Assembly (NCBI GenBank): GCA_049515135.1
Contig: JBEKUJ010000005.1
Coordinates: 124,001-188,000 of the forward strand
DNA: 64,000 nucleotides
Reading direction: 5' to 3'
Source of the DNA: Fen-1364 sp049515135
GTDB lineage: Bacteria; Spirochaetota; Spirochaetia; SZUA-6; Fen-1364
The translations under genes and the position numbers were made by a program. Position 1 is the first letter of the stretch. The number at the start of each line of letters is the position of its first letter. The notes beneath the pieces were generated by a model, which saw nothing but the letters and a program-made list of their open reading frames with translations, was not told the origin of the DNA and made no database searches. Of the stretch, positions 30,282-38,855 are shown in pieces.

Positions 30282-31679
30282 CTATTTTCGTTTCCGGTTC
30301 GCAACCGAACCTTTCCCCTGCGACCTTCCCGCGGCTTTCGGCTTGCGTATTGCCTGTTTCGCGGGCCCGCCGCGTTTTGTACTCACCTTGCCGGAAGAGG
30401 TGGTTTGGCCGGTGGAAAGATTGACCGTAACACTGTCAGTGGTTCCCGGAATTGATTTGAAGGCGATTGTGAGCTGGAGTGAGTCCGTCCCTTTCAGCGT
30501 CACCTTCTCCACTGTTACCGTGAGGTAGCCAAACTCCATGACGGGCGCTGTAACAAGCCGGAAAGGCCCGTCCACAGTGTTCGCAACAGCCCCACTCCTG
30601 GGTGGTGTGGCCGCGTAACCACCGCTCCCCGAGGTGACGTATGGTATTTCGCGGTTCAACCCCTCCACTGTGCGCGAAAAGCGCTGATACAAGTGAGCGT
30701 GTCCCGAAAGCACGGCATCCGGCCAGAGACCTGCAGCGACGCAACAATCGTCGATATCCTTCGAAAGCCCTACCGTGCCTCCATGCTTGCTGTCCGCCGA
30801 CGTTGGCGGATGGTGAACCGCAATGATCACCGCCCGCTTCTGCGCATCGTGGTCAGGTTTCAGTCGCTGAAGCTCTCCCTTAAGGAATTCGAGCTGTGTG
30901 TCACCTACAATTGGAAAGTGTCCGCCCTGTGAAGAAATTACGCCTGGACCTTCGAGCACGTTGCTGTACAGCCCGATGATAGATACGAACGGGGCATCAA
31001 GGGTAAAATAGACCCCTGGCTGCGTCATGACACTCCTGACAAGACCTCCCGAATCAGTCGACGGTCCTGGTTGCGCAGCGCAGAAATTCCGCAGGAAAGC
31101 TTCGAGAGAAGGTACTTGCGGCCCGCTTAACGAGCTGCCGAACACCATCCCGTCATGATTGCCTGGGATTGCGAAGATCGGCCGGTCATAGGCCCGATAG
31201 GGATCATAAAACTGGTCATGGTAGTATTGGGCTTCGCCAAAACTGTAGACAACGTCCCCCAGATGAAAGAAAAAGGAAGGGGCGCCGGGTCCGCCCGCTT
31301 TGAGATCTGCCGCCAGAGCGTCAGCAACACTGTCCTCCTTCGCAATTGCCGCTGCGACAGATTGGTTCCTGTCCACTTTCGCTGCTCCGGTGTCGCCGAC
31401 CGCATGGAACGCAATTCTGCCCGCATTCTGCATTTGGTCGATCGCATCCTTTCCAATCACATCAGACAGGTCAAGCCGAGGGGCTGACGACCTTGGCTGT
31501 GGGACGGGCTGCACCTGATTCAAATGAGCAAGAAAATACGGCGACTTGTAGTAGCTCTCACTCGTATTGTCGACTTGAAACGAAGTCGGATCAGGCCCCG
31601 GAGTCGGCTCGGCAAACAATCGACTCTGTGGACCCTGATTTCCATACGAGTAGTCCATTGGCTTTACCTGCCTGGCCAT
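30282..31679 (-). CDS. Calcineurin-like metallophosphoesterase
   Basis: A 465-residue phosphoesterase. The five metal motifs are complete: D96 (GDTG), GD 141-142, GNHD 173-176, HH 289-290 and GHAH 326-329. About 88 residues of Pro/Ser-rich sequence precede the domain and the C-terminus ends in a Lys/Arg-rich tail (GRSQGKGSVANRKRK). No signal peptide or membrane helix is seen, although relatives such as purple acid phosphatases are exported. The start follows GAGGAGG. It is downstream of the papain-like gene by 33 bases and both should share the promoter at 32.5 kb. Substrate unknown. Confidence 0.85.
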   Translation of the reverse strand: MARQVKPMDYSYGNQGPQSRLFAEPTPGPDPTSFQVDNTSESYYKSPYFLAHLNQVQPVPQPRSSAPRLDLSDVIGKDAIDQMQNAGRIAFHAVGDTGAAKVDRNQSVAAAIAKEDSVADALAADLKAGGPGAPSFFFHLGDVVYSFGEAQYYHDQFYDPYRAYDRPIFAIPGNHDGMVFGSSLSGPQVPSLEAFLRNFCAAQPGPSTDSGGLVRSVMTQPGVYFTLDAPFVSIIGLYSNVLEGPGVISSQGGHFPIVGDTQLEFLKGELQRLKPDHDAQKRAVIIAVHHPPTSADSKHGGTVGLSKDIDDCCVAAGLWPDAVLSGHAHLYQRFSRTVEGLNREIPYVTSGSGGYAATPPRSGAVANTVDGPFRLVTAPVMEFGYLTVTVEKVTLKGTDSLQLTIAFKSIPGTTDSVTVNLSTGQTTSSGKVSTKRGGPAKQAIRKPKAAGRSQGKGSVANRKRK

Positions 31680-31712
31680 CAGATCCTCCTCAGGTTTGTG
31701 AGTTCCGAGAAA

Positions 31713-32498
31713 CTAGGTTTCCTTCAGCGACTGCATAAGCTGTTCAAGCTCCGGCAGCGTCAATCCGCAGAAGGTCTTGCCCGTCGTGGGGTTGATCCAG
31801 GAGCTGTCGGCGATGGCATATGCCTCATCGACGTAGGCAGCGAAGAAGCTCCATGTCATCGTGTAGTACTCGCCCCAGGAAATGACGCGCGCTCCCTGGT
31901 CGTTGTAGCCGGCAAGCACGACGGCGTGCCCTCCGATAGTCTGCGCGCCTGGAACGACATCCCAAACTGACGGAGGGGGGGCGTTCGGCGGCATGATGTT
32001 GGCGGGAACGTTGAATCCGATGTAGGCGACTCCGCACTCGTAGATGGCCTGCTTGACGTCGGGAGGGTTTCGCGGATCGACTTCGACGAAGGCCGAGATA
32101 CGGTGCCTGTTCTGTCCATTCGGCCCGAACGGAGCTCCGGTGTTGAGCAAGAAAGCAAGAACGTGCTGCTCATTGCCTCCTGGGCCTTCACCGCCCTTCC
32201 TGGGGTTGTAGCCGCAGGCCTGAATGTACAGATCCTCCACGTCAATGTCGGGCTCGGTGTCCATGTTCCGAGCCGCGTTGAAGGTCCAGACTTGGATTGC
32301 ATGGTAGAACGCTGCGCAGGTGCAGTCACCCAATGTATCATTCATCATTATCCCGAGCTGCGCGGGCATTCGACTGGTGTAGTCAATCTGTGCTGGCAAG
32401 GTCACGGCAGCCCTGCCGGCAAGAAGTGAGCTCATGTGAGGCACGCGAGGGTTCCACGCCCTGGGCAACCTGCCAAGCTTTCTTTGACTTTGCGCCAT
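31713..32498 (-). CDS. Papain-like (C1-type) cysteine peptidase homologue
   Basis: A 261-residue protein with a papain-type layout. The Cys region is MMNDTLGDCTCAAFYHA (C59, C61; C61 aligns with the papain nucleophile), the His region is TIGGHAVVLAGY (H191), and the region that carries the catalytic Asn in papain reads VISWGEYY, with Ile206 where NSWG has Asn. So Cys and His are kept but Asn is lost. No signal peptide or propeptide is visible; the opening KLGRLPRAWNPRVPHM is common to a group of uncharacterised bacterial homologues. It is the first gene of a pair with the metallophosphoesterase. Peptidase activity is uncertain. Confidence 0.65.
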   Translation of the reverse strand: MAQSQRKLGRLPRAWNPRVPHMSSLLAGRAAVTLPAQIDYTSRMPAQLGIMMNDTLGDCTCAAFYHAIQVWTFNAARNMDTEPDIDVEDLYIQACGYNPRKGGEGPGGNEQHVLAFLLNTGAPFGPNGQNRHRISAFVEVDPRNPPDVKQAIYECGVAYIGFNVPANIMPPNAPPPSVWDVVPGAQTIGGHAVVLAGYNDQGARVISWGEYYTMTWSFFAAYVDEAYAIADSSWINPTTGKTFCGLTLPELEQLMQSLKET

Positions 32499-32525
32499 AA
32501 CGGTCTCCTTATGCGGCCGGGATCG

Positions 32526-32554
32526 AATATACGCCGCCTGTATTCAGCAATCAA
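32526..32554 (-). promoter_or_regulatory. Sigma-70 promoter of the papain-like/phosphoesterase pair
   Basis: Read leftward: TTGATT (complement of 32549-32554), 17 bases, TATATT (complement of 32526-32531). Start of transcription near 32519 gives a 20-base leader with AAGGAG before ATG 32498. Confidence 0.6.
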
Positions 32555-32617
32555 AGCTTTTGTTAGTTTGCCCCGTCCGTCTGGAATGGCTATTTTGAAC
32601 ACGGTCAAGGCAGGAGC

Positions 32618-33352
32618 ATGAGTCAGAGAGCCGAGTCGACTGGCGTCAAACGAATCAGCAAGTCCCGCGCGCTGCGCTTTGCCGTTATCGGCACTGCTTC
32701 GCTGGTTGTGGTGATTGCAGGAGCGGGGTTGGCGATCAGCATCGTGAACGGCTCCTCAAAGGTCGTGGCCGCCTCTGAGACTGCCCAGCCTGCGGGGGCA
32801 ATCGATTTTCAGCCGACCGCAGAGCCGGACGTGGGAAGGGTGGAAGGCCTGCCCGCCTCCGCAGTGAAACCGACCGACTACCCCGGTCTCCTTGCGGTGG
32901 GCAGCGAAGCGCCGGACTTCGTTCTGTCGTCGGCCACAGGCCAGAAGGTCACGCTCTCCGGGTTCAGGGGAAAGACCGTTCTGCTTGAGTTTTTTGCCAC
33001 ATGGTGCCCCCACTGCCAGGCAGAGGCTCCGCATCTGAAGAGCATTATCGGGTCCCTCCCTCAGTCGAAGTTCGAAATGCTGCAGGTGAATGCGGACAGC
33101 GAGGATGCGGCCAGCATGCTGGCTTTCGATCGATATTACGGAATAACGACCCCCGCCCTGCTGGATCCCGGCACCACGCCGGGCAGCTTCTATCATCAGG
33201 GCGCAACCGGGCCGGTCGCCCTGCGGTACAAGATCGCCCTGTATCCGACTTTCTACATCATCGATCCCAAAGGTCGCATTGCCTGGCGGGCGGACCACGA
33301 ACAGCCCGACGCTCTTGTGCTTGAAAAGCTCAGGGATGCAGCCGGCAGGTAG
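32618..33352 (+). CDS. Membrane-anchored thioredoxin-like protein (TlpA/ResA type)
   Basis: A 244-residue protein. The basic N-terminus is followed by one membrane anchor (about 22-44, FAVIGTASLVVVIAGAGLAI). The periplasmic redoxin domain covers about 95-240: FVLSSATGQKVTLSGFRGKT, active site FFATWCPHCQAE (CPHC), the cis-Pro region and YPTFYIIDPKGRIAW. Such proteins reduce disulfides in apocytochrome c or other exported proteins. The MauE/DoxX-type gene that follows overlaps it by 17 bases and could supply electrons across the membrane. The start follows GGAG. Confidence 0.88.
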   Translation: MSQRAESTGVKRISKSRALRFAVIGTASLVVVIAGAGLAISIVNGSSKVVAASETAQPAGAIDFQPTAEPDVGRVEGLPASAVKPTDYPGLLAVGSEAPDFVLSSATGQKVTLSGFRGKTVLLEFFATWCPHCQAEAPHLKSIIGSLPQSKFEMLQVNADSEDAASMLAFDRYYGITTPALLDPGTTPGSFYHQGATGPVALRYKIALYPTFYIIDPKGRIAWRADHEQPDALVLEKLRDAAGR

Positions 33353-33833
33353 CGCCTTCCCTCGCGCCGCCGTGCCATGGCTGGGCTTCTGCATCCGCAT
33401 GGCCGGCGCGGCGATCTGGATCTTTGCGGGAGCCTCCAAGCTCCCGGACCTCGCCGGCTTTGCTGCTCAGGTGGACAAATACGAGCTGCTTCCCCATTTC
33501 CTGGGCTCCCTGGCGGCCTCCATTCTTCCTTTTTTCGAGATCTTCCTCGGCCTGTACCTGGCCGCCGGGCTGTTCGTGCGGGCATCGGCGCTGGCGGGAA
33601 CAATCCTCTTCGTCGTCTTCCTGGCCGCTCAAATCCAGGCGCTGATTCGTGGGCTTACTCTCGATTGCGGGTGCTTCGGGGCTCTCTCCAAGTCCACCGT
33701 CAGTCCCTGGACCCTGCTTCGCGACCTGGCCCTGGGGGTCCCGACCTTCCTGATGCTTGCGCTTCCGGCTCGGCGGCTTTCCCTCGACAGCCGGTTGTTC
33801 GGTGCCAGTGACCGCTTCATCTCCAATTCCTGA
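33336..33833 (+). CDS. MauE/DoxX-family membrane protein
   Basis: A 165-residue protein with four predicted helices. The family signature is GAAIWIFAGASKLPD in helix 1 and LTLDCGCFGALS between helices 3 and 4. The DCGCFG cysteine pair is typical of MauE-like proteins that work with thioredoxin-like partners in periplasmic disulfide chemistry. The ATG at 33336 overlaps the end of the TlpA-like gene by 17 bases. Longer in-frame starts would extend into that gene. Together they look like a compact thiol-transfer pathway. Confidence 0.85.
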   Translation: MQPAGSAFPRAAVPWLGFCIRMAGAAIWIFAGASKLPDLAGFAAQVDKYELLPHFLGSLAASILPFFEIFLGLYLAAGLFVRASALAGTILFVVFLAAQIQALIRGLTLDCGCFGALSKSTVSPWTLLRDLALGVPTFLMLALPARRLSLDSRLFGASDRFISNS

Positions 33834-33888
33834 CTGTTTTGGTAGACTATTGCGATTGGCGGAATTAAATTTGTCCCCTGAAAATTAC

Positions 33889-33906
33889 CGCGCCGAATAA
33901 GGCGCG
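33889..33906 (+). repeat. Small stem-loop in the leader of the repeat-protein gene
   Basis: CGCGCC (33889-33894) and GGCGCG (33901-33906) form a perfect six-pair stem with a GAATAA loop, ending 7 bases before the AAGGAGAGG ribosome binding site. It could stabilise the 5' end of the mRNA. Upstream, TAGACT and TAAATT 17 bases apart (33843-33871) are a weak promoter candidate. Confidence 0.45.
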
Positions 33907-33927
33907 CAATAAGGAGAGGTACGAAGA

Positions 33928-34695
33928 ATGGACAGAATTGGTCGAAGGCTTCTTGTCATCTTTCTTGTTCTTGGATTTCTTGGAGCCGCAGCGGGCTTTG
34001 CCTCCGCGCAGGGCGCGTCAGTCCAGGTCCAGACCGCAGGCGACGGGACCAGGTACCTGACCGACTCCAAGGGCATGACCCTGTACTACTTCACCCTGGA
34101 TACCGACGGCATGAGCGCCTGCTACGGCGACTGCGAAAAAGCCTGGCCGGTCTTCTATGCGAAAGACCTCACGGTATCCTCCGACTTGAGCGCGGCTGAC
34201 TTCGGAACCACTACCCGCAAGGATGGCAAGAAGGAGACCACGTACAAGGGCTGGCCCCTGTACTACTGGGTCCAGGACCAGAAGCCAGGGGACATGACGG
34301 GAGAAAACGTTCACGGTGTCTGGTTCATCCTCAAGGTTCCCCCGTACACCGTCATGATAGGAACGCAAAAGCCCGTGGGGAACTATCTCACGGACGGGGA
34401 CGGGAAGACCCTCTACTACTTCACGAAGGACTCCAGCGGCATGAGCGCCTGCACGGGGGACTGCATCAAGAACTGGCCCGCCTTCTCGGCTGACTCCTTT
34501 GTGGTTCCCTCCACGATGAACGCCTCGGATTTCGCGACGATCACCCGGGACGACGGCACGACGCAGGTCACCTTCAAGGGCTACCCGCTGTACTACTTCA
34601 TCAAGGACCAGAAGCGCGGACAGATCACCGGCCAGGCCGTGGGCAAGGTCTGGTACGTGGTGGACCCCGCGAAGTTCGCGCCGGGAGGAAATTAA
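33928..34695 (+). CDS. Secreted protein with two COG4315-type repeats
   Basis: A 255-residue exported protein. Signal peptide 1-29 (VIFLVLGFLGAAAGFASA), then two copies of a domain of about 105 residues known as the predicted-lipoprotein YxxxxD family: TRYLTDSKGMTLYYFTLD, MSACYGDCEKAWPVFYAKDL, and KGWPLYYWVQDQKPGD in copy 1; NYLTDGDGKTLYYFTKDS, MSACTGDCIKNWPAF and KGYPLYYFIKDQKRG in copy 2. Each copy has a conserved CxGDC pair that may form a disulfide. Function in the family is unknown. The upstream TlpA/MauE pair could maintain these cysteines. Strong ribosome binding site AAGGAGAGG. Confidence 0.85.
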   Translation: MDRIGRRLLVIFLVLGFLGAAAGFASAQGASVQVQTAGDGTRYLTDSKGMTLYYFTLDTDGMSACYGDCEKAWPVFYAKDLTVSSDLSAADFGTTTRKDGKKETTYKGWPLYYWVQDQKPGDMTGENVHGVWFILKVPPYTVMIGTQKPVGNYLTDGDGKTLYYFTKDSSGMSACTGDCIKNWPAFSADSFVVPSTMNASDFATITRDDGTTQVTFKGYPLYYFIKDQKRGQITGQAVGKVWYVVDPAKFAPGGN

Positions 34696-34746
34696 CCAAG
34701 TCTTGAACACCGCGGGCCTCGAGCCCGGGAACAGGGGGGTGACGGC

Positions 34747-36714
34747 ATGGGCCAGGAGAAGCGTTCCGTTTTCGACGATCTGCTCCACGAGGACCGGGAG
34801 TTCCCGCCGCCGCCCTCCTTCGTCGAACAGGCTCTTGTAAAGGACCGCGGCGTCTACACGGAGGCGGAGAAGGATCCCCAGAAGTACTGGGAAAATGAGG
34901 CAAAGCGCCTGCACTGGTTCAAGCCGTGGGACAAGGTGCTGGACTGGTCGCCTCCGCACGCCAGATGGTTCCTGGGCGGCCAGCTCAACATCAGCTACAA
35001 CTGCCTTGACCGCCACCTCCAGGGCCCCCGCAGGAACAAGGCAGCCTTGATCTGGGAGGCTGAGAACGGCGATACGCGGACTCTCACCTACCAGCAGCTG
35101 CACCGCGAGGTGTGCAAGTTCGCCAACTGCCTGAAGGACCTCGGAGTCACCAAAGGGGACAGGGTGGCCATCTACATGCCCCTTCTCCTGGAAACGGCCG
35201 TGGCCATGCTTGCGTGCGCTCGAATCGGCGCCATCCACAACGTGGTATTCGGCGGCTTTTCCCCTGACGCCCTTGCCGACAGGATCAACGACTCCAAGGC
35301 GAAGGTCCTCATCACGGCGGACGGCGGTTGGCGCCGCGGAAGCGTGGTTCCCCTGAAGCACAACTCAGACAGGGCCCTCGAGAACTGCCCCACCATCCAG
35401 CATGTGATCATCGTCAAGAACCTCCCCGGAGAACCTCACCTCCTGCACATCCACGAGGGACGGGACCACTGGTACCACCGGCTCATGGACCACCAGAAGG
35501 CGGATTGCCCCGCGGTGCCCGTTGACTCTGAGGATACGCTTTTCATCCTCTACACGTCCGGCACAACGGGCAAGCCCAAGGGCATTGCCCACACGGCGGG
35601 CGGCTATGCGGTCGGCGTCCAGACAACGACCCGCAACGTGTTCGACCTCAAGGATGAAGACATCTTCTGGTGCTCCGCGGACGTAGGCTGGGTCACGGGC
35701 CACAGCTACGTGGTCTACGGGCCTCTTCTCAATGGCGCAACAGTCCTCATATACGAAGGCGCGCCTGATTTCCCTGAGAAGGACCGGTTCTGGGAGCTCA
35801 TCGAGCGCCATTGTGTCAGCGTGTTCTACACTGCGCCCACGTCCATCCGCTCTTTCATGAAGTGGGGGGACGAGCTGCCTGCGAAGCATGACCTTTCAAG
35901 CCTCCGGCTCCTGGGGACCGTGGGTGAGCCCATCAACCCCGAGGCCTGGATGTGGTACCACCAGAAGATCGGGGGCGGCCGGTGCCCCATCGTGGACACG
36001 TGGTGGCAGACGGAGACCGGCGCCATCATGATCAGCGGCCTGCCTGGCGTCTCGACAATGAAGCCGGGGTTTGCCGGCACACCGCTTCCGGGAATTTTTG
36101 CGACAGTCCTGGACGAGTCGGGGAAGGAAGTGAAGGAGGGAAGCGGTCTTCTTGCCATCACCCATCCCTGGCCTTCGATGCTGCACACCATCTGGGGAGA
36201 CGACGAGCGATACGTGGAGACCTATTTCTCCAAGTGGGACAACAAGGTCTACTTCCCGGGCGACGGGGCAAAGCGCGACAAGAATGGCAACTTCATGATC
36301 CTTGGCCGGGTGGATGACGTTCTCAATGTCTCTGCCCACCGCATCGGAACCATGGAAGTGGAGTCCGCCCTTGTCGACCATCCGGCGGTTGCGGAGGCGG
36401 CCGTGGTGGGCCGGGCGCACGAGCTCAAGGGCCAGGCCATCGTGGCCTTCGTGAGCCTGAAGAACGGCCATGCCACCAGCAACGCGCTGGTGGATGAGCT
36501 GAAGCAGCACGTGGTGAAGAAAATCGGGGCCCTTGCCCGGCCGGAGGAAATCCTTTTCACCCGGGACCTGCCCAAGACACGGTCCGGCAAGATCATGCGC
36601 CGGCTCCTTCGCGACATTGCAGAGGGCCGGACTCTGGGCGATGTCACCACCCTGGCTGACCCCGCCGTGGTGGCAGCCCTCCGCGATCAATACGAGGAGA
36701 TGTACGGAGGATAG
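34747..36714 (+). CDS. acs: Acetyl-CoA synthetase
   Basis: A 655-residue AMP-forming enzyme making acetyl-CoA from acetate, ATP and CoA. Landmarks: FDDLLHEDREFPPPPSFVEQ, WFLGGQLNISYNCLDRH, NVVFGGFSPDALADRI, YTSGTTGKPKG (P-loop), WWQTETGAIMISGLPG and the acetylation-controlled lysine K615 in KTRSGKIMRRLLRDI. Length and order match Acs (about 650). The GGGGGGTG region just upstream serves as ribosome binding site. It provides acetyl-CoA that could feed the mevalonate pathway encoded at 51-57 kb, although no acetoacetyl-CoA thiolase is in the window. Confidence 0.95.
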   Translation: MGQEKRSVFDDLLHEDREFPPPPSFVEQALVKDRGVYTEAEKDPQKYWENEAKRLHWFKPWDKVLDWSPPHARWFLGGQLNISYNCLDRHLQGPRRNKAALIWEAENGDTRTLTYQQLHREVCKFANCLKDLGVTKGDRVAIYMPLLLETAVAMLACARIGAIHNVVFGGFSPDALADRINDSKAKVLITADGGWRRGSVVPLKHNSDRALENCPTIQHVIIVKNLPGEPHLLHIHEGRDHWYHRLMDHQKADCPAVPVDSEDTLFILYTSGTTGKPKGIAHTAGGYAVGVQTTTRNVFDLKDEDIFWCSADVGWVTGHSYVVYGPLLNGATVLIYEGAPDFPEKDRFWELIERHCVSVFYTAPTSIRSFMKWGDELPAKHDLSSLRLLGTVGEPINPEAWMWYHQKIGGGRCPIVDTWWQTETGAIMISGLPGVSTMKPGFAGTPLPGIFATVLDESGKEVKEGSGLLAITHPWPSMLHTIWGDDERYVETYFSKWDNKVYFPGDGAKRDKNGNFMILGRVDDVLNVSAHRIGTMEVESALVDHPAVAEAAVVGRAHELKGQAIVAFVSLKNGHATSNALVDELKQHVVKKIGALARPEEILFTRDLPKTRSGKIMRRLLRDIAEGRTLGDVTTLADPAVVAALRDQYEEMYGG

Positions 36715-36717
36715 CGG

Positions 36718-37800
36718 TCAGCTCCCCCGGATCCTCTTCACTTCATCACCGAACGCGTCGATCTCCGCGCCGCCCTCCAGGACGCTGATCTCCAGTTCCA
36801 TCTCACGTGTCTCTCCCGGCGCGATCATGGGGAGCCGGCCTTCGGCGCGCAGAGTGGCGCGGTCCGCGATCCTCGTATTCACCGGCTCGATTCCCACCAC
36901 GTAATCTACGTCGGCAAGCATCTTCCATTCGTTCAAGTAGGGCAGACTGGCGGTCTGATAACGCAGGGCGAGGCCCAGGCCTCCCGTGAGGTTTCTGTTG
37001 ATGAGCGCTGCCCTTGTGAAGCCGCGTTCATCTGCGGCCATGGTGTGAAGGAAGTTCATCTCTTCGAACTCGGCCTGCGGGGCTGCAAACCGGCCGACCT
37101 CAGCGATGCCGCGCGCCGACCTGTCGTCGTACGGCTCGGTGTTTCGGGATGCCGCAATCAGCTCGCTCGTCTGATCCAGGAGCGGGAACCCTGCGTTCAT
37201 GTGATAGAGGATGAGGAAAGGCGAAGGCTTGGAGCCGAAGTTCTCCACACGGTCTCTGATGCGCAGGTTTTTCGAGCCGATTGCCGTGGAGATGAACCTG
37301 GTCAGCCTGAGCTTGTCCCCGAAGAGCACCGCGTCCTCCACAGTACCGGTGGCTTCCAGCAGATACTCGTTCCCCTCCCACCGGGAAAGATCCGAGACCC
37401 TGACTGCGGGAAGCGCCGAATACCGTCCGTGCAGGCCGAGGTCCTCGTTTCCGTCCCGTCCCGGCTTGCCAAAATACGTGAGGCCGCAGGTGGTGAGAAG
37501 ACCGCCAAAGAACACTCGCAGCCATTCCAGGCCGGCGGGATCGTAGTACGAGGGATGAGCAACGCCGCCTGCCGTGTGATAGACGAGGTTCACACCCTTG
37601 TAGGAGAAATCTGCGATGTCCATTCCCCGGTCCAGGAGGACAGTGAACGCCAACCCGCTGCCTGTGGCCACGTCCAGCGCCCGCACGCCGCGCGCCCGGC
37701 CGTCGGAAAGCTCGCAGTGGCGGATCCCGCCAAGCTGCCGGAGGTTGCCGATCCGCCGCTCAACCTCGCTGCGCGTGTATTCCTTCCCCGCTATGCGCAT
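36718..37800 (-). CDS. DUF4432-family, aldose-epimerase-like protein
   Basis: A 360-residue protein of the galactose-mutarotase-like superfamily. Family blocks: ALDVATGSGLAFTVLLDRGMDIADFSYKG (in part), GGLLTTCGLTYFGKP, GLHGRYSALPA, FLILYHMNAGFPLLD and VGIEPVNTRI. It is probably a carbohydrate-binding or epimerising enzyme acting on a sugar. It has a GGAGG ribosome binding site and lies 19 bases downstream of manA in the same operon, which supports a role in sugar utilisation. The open frame extends upstream through manA in another frame but without homology. Confidence 0.85.
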   Translation of the reverse strand: MRIAGKEYTRSEVERRIGNLRQLGGIRHCELSDGRARGVRALDVATGSGLAFTVLLDRGMDIADFSYKGVNLVYHTAGGVAHPSYYDPAGLEWLRVFFGGLLTTCGLTYFGKPGRDGNEDLGLHGRYSALPAVRVSDLSRWEGNEYLLEATGTVEDAVLFGDKLRLTRFISTAIGSKNLRIRDRVENFGSKPSPFLILYHMNAGFPLLDQTSELIAASRNTEPYDDRSARGIAEVGRFAAPQAEFEEMNFLHTMAADERGFTRAALINRNLTGGLGLALRYQTASLPYLNEWKMLADVDYVVGIEPVNTRIADRATLRAEGRLPMIAPGETREMELEISVLEGGAEIDAFGDEVKRIRGS

Positions 37801-37819
37801 GGCTCCTCCTGGACAAGCC

Positions 37820-38848
37820 CTACAGAATGTACGTGATAATTGCGATGGCGGGTGAGCTCCTGCGGGATCCGATTCCGCGCGACACCTGGCCCGGGCTGAA
37901 AGCTCGTGCACGCCGGAAGGCGCGCTCCAGGCGGCTGCGGGTTCCCGCGGGAATGACGAAGCTGTCTCCGCATCGAAGGTCCATCCTCGCGTCCCCGCAC
38001 AGGAGCCGCATGTCCCCCTCCACGACTGTCCCAGCTGAGCACGACGGACGCGCCGGCAGGTCGACGCCTGTGGCCACGATGGCCTGAAAGATCTCGAACT
38101 GTCGGCCCGCCAGGATGCTGCCAAGCGTGTCATCGCGCCGGTCGGCTCGAAAGATCCTGGGGCGCGCGCCGAAGTCGATGACCTGCAGCGCTTTCTCCAT
38201 GTGCAGTTCCCTCGCCTGTCCGTGTTCGTTGCCCCGGTCCCAGTCGTATACCCTGTACGTGATGTCCGAGCTCTGTTGGATTTCCAGGAAGAGGACTCCC
38301 TGGCCCACGGCGTGGACGGTCCCCGAAGGGACAAGGATGCAATCCCCCGGCTTTGCTTGGAAAGAGGCGAGGAGCGATTCGACGTTTCCCGAGGCCACGG
38401 CCTCGCGCAAGCCGGCGGGGGTGGCGTCAGGGACAAAGCCGATGTGGAACCGGGCGTCCGGGGCCCGGTCCATGATGTACCACGCCTCCGTCTTGCCCCA
38501 GGGGTAGCCCTCCAACCGCCTTGCCTGCTCGTCGTCCGGGTGGACCTGAACTGATGACAGAGAGCTTACATCAACCAGCTTTACCAGAAGCGGAAAGTTG
38601 TCCCCGTATTCCTTGAAAGCCCTGGATCCAAGAAGGTCCGGCCCTGCCTGGCGCACCAGCTCATCAAGCGGCGTGCCGTCCAACGGTCCGCCCGACACCC
38701 GGGAGACCCCGTTTGGATGCGCGGAGACTTCCCAAGACTCGCCCACCAGCCCCTCGGGAGTTTTCTTGCCCAGCTTTTCGGCCAAGGCCCTGCCGCCCCA
38801 GGGGCGCAGCTGGAAAGCCGGCTCTGTCTTGAACGCCGGGACTTTCAT
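37820..38848 (-). CDS. manA: Mannose-6-phosphate isomerase (class I)
   Basis: A 342-residue zinc enzyme interconverting mannose-6-P and fructose-6-P. Family blocks: RPWGGRALAEKLGKK, VGESWEVSAHPNGVS, VQVHPDDEQA (zinc ligand), PSGTVHAVGQG (zinc ligand), and LEIQQSSDITYRVYDWDR. The C-terminal 30 residues (RRARAFSPGQVSRGIGSRRS) lack homology and look like an extension. It is preceded by the MATE gene by 7 bases and followed by the DUF4432 gene, so the three form one operon. The enzyme may serve mannose catabolism or GDP-mannose supply. Confidence 0.92.
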   Translation of the reverse strand: MKVPAFKTEPAFQLRPWGGRALAEKLGKKTPEGLVGESWEVSAHPNGVSRVSGGPLDGTPLDELVRQAGPDLLGSRAFKEYGDNFPLLVKLVDVSSLSSVQVHPDDEQARRLEGYPWGKTEAWYIMDRAPDARFHIGFVPDATPAGLREAVASGNVESLLASFQAKPGDCILVPSGTVHAVGQGVLFLEIQQSSDITYRVYDWDRGNEHGQARELHMEKALQVIDFGARPRIFRADRRDDTLGSILAGRQFEIFQAIVATGVDLPARPSCSAGTVVEGDMRLLCGDARMDLRCGDSFVIPAGTRSRLERAFRRARAFSPGQVSRGIGSRRSSPAIAIITYIL

Positions 38849-38855
38849 CTGTCGG

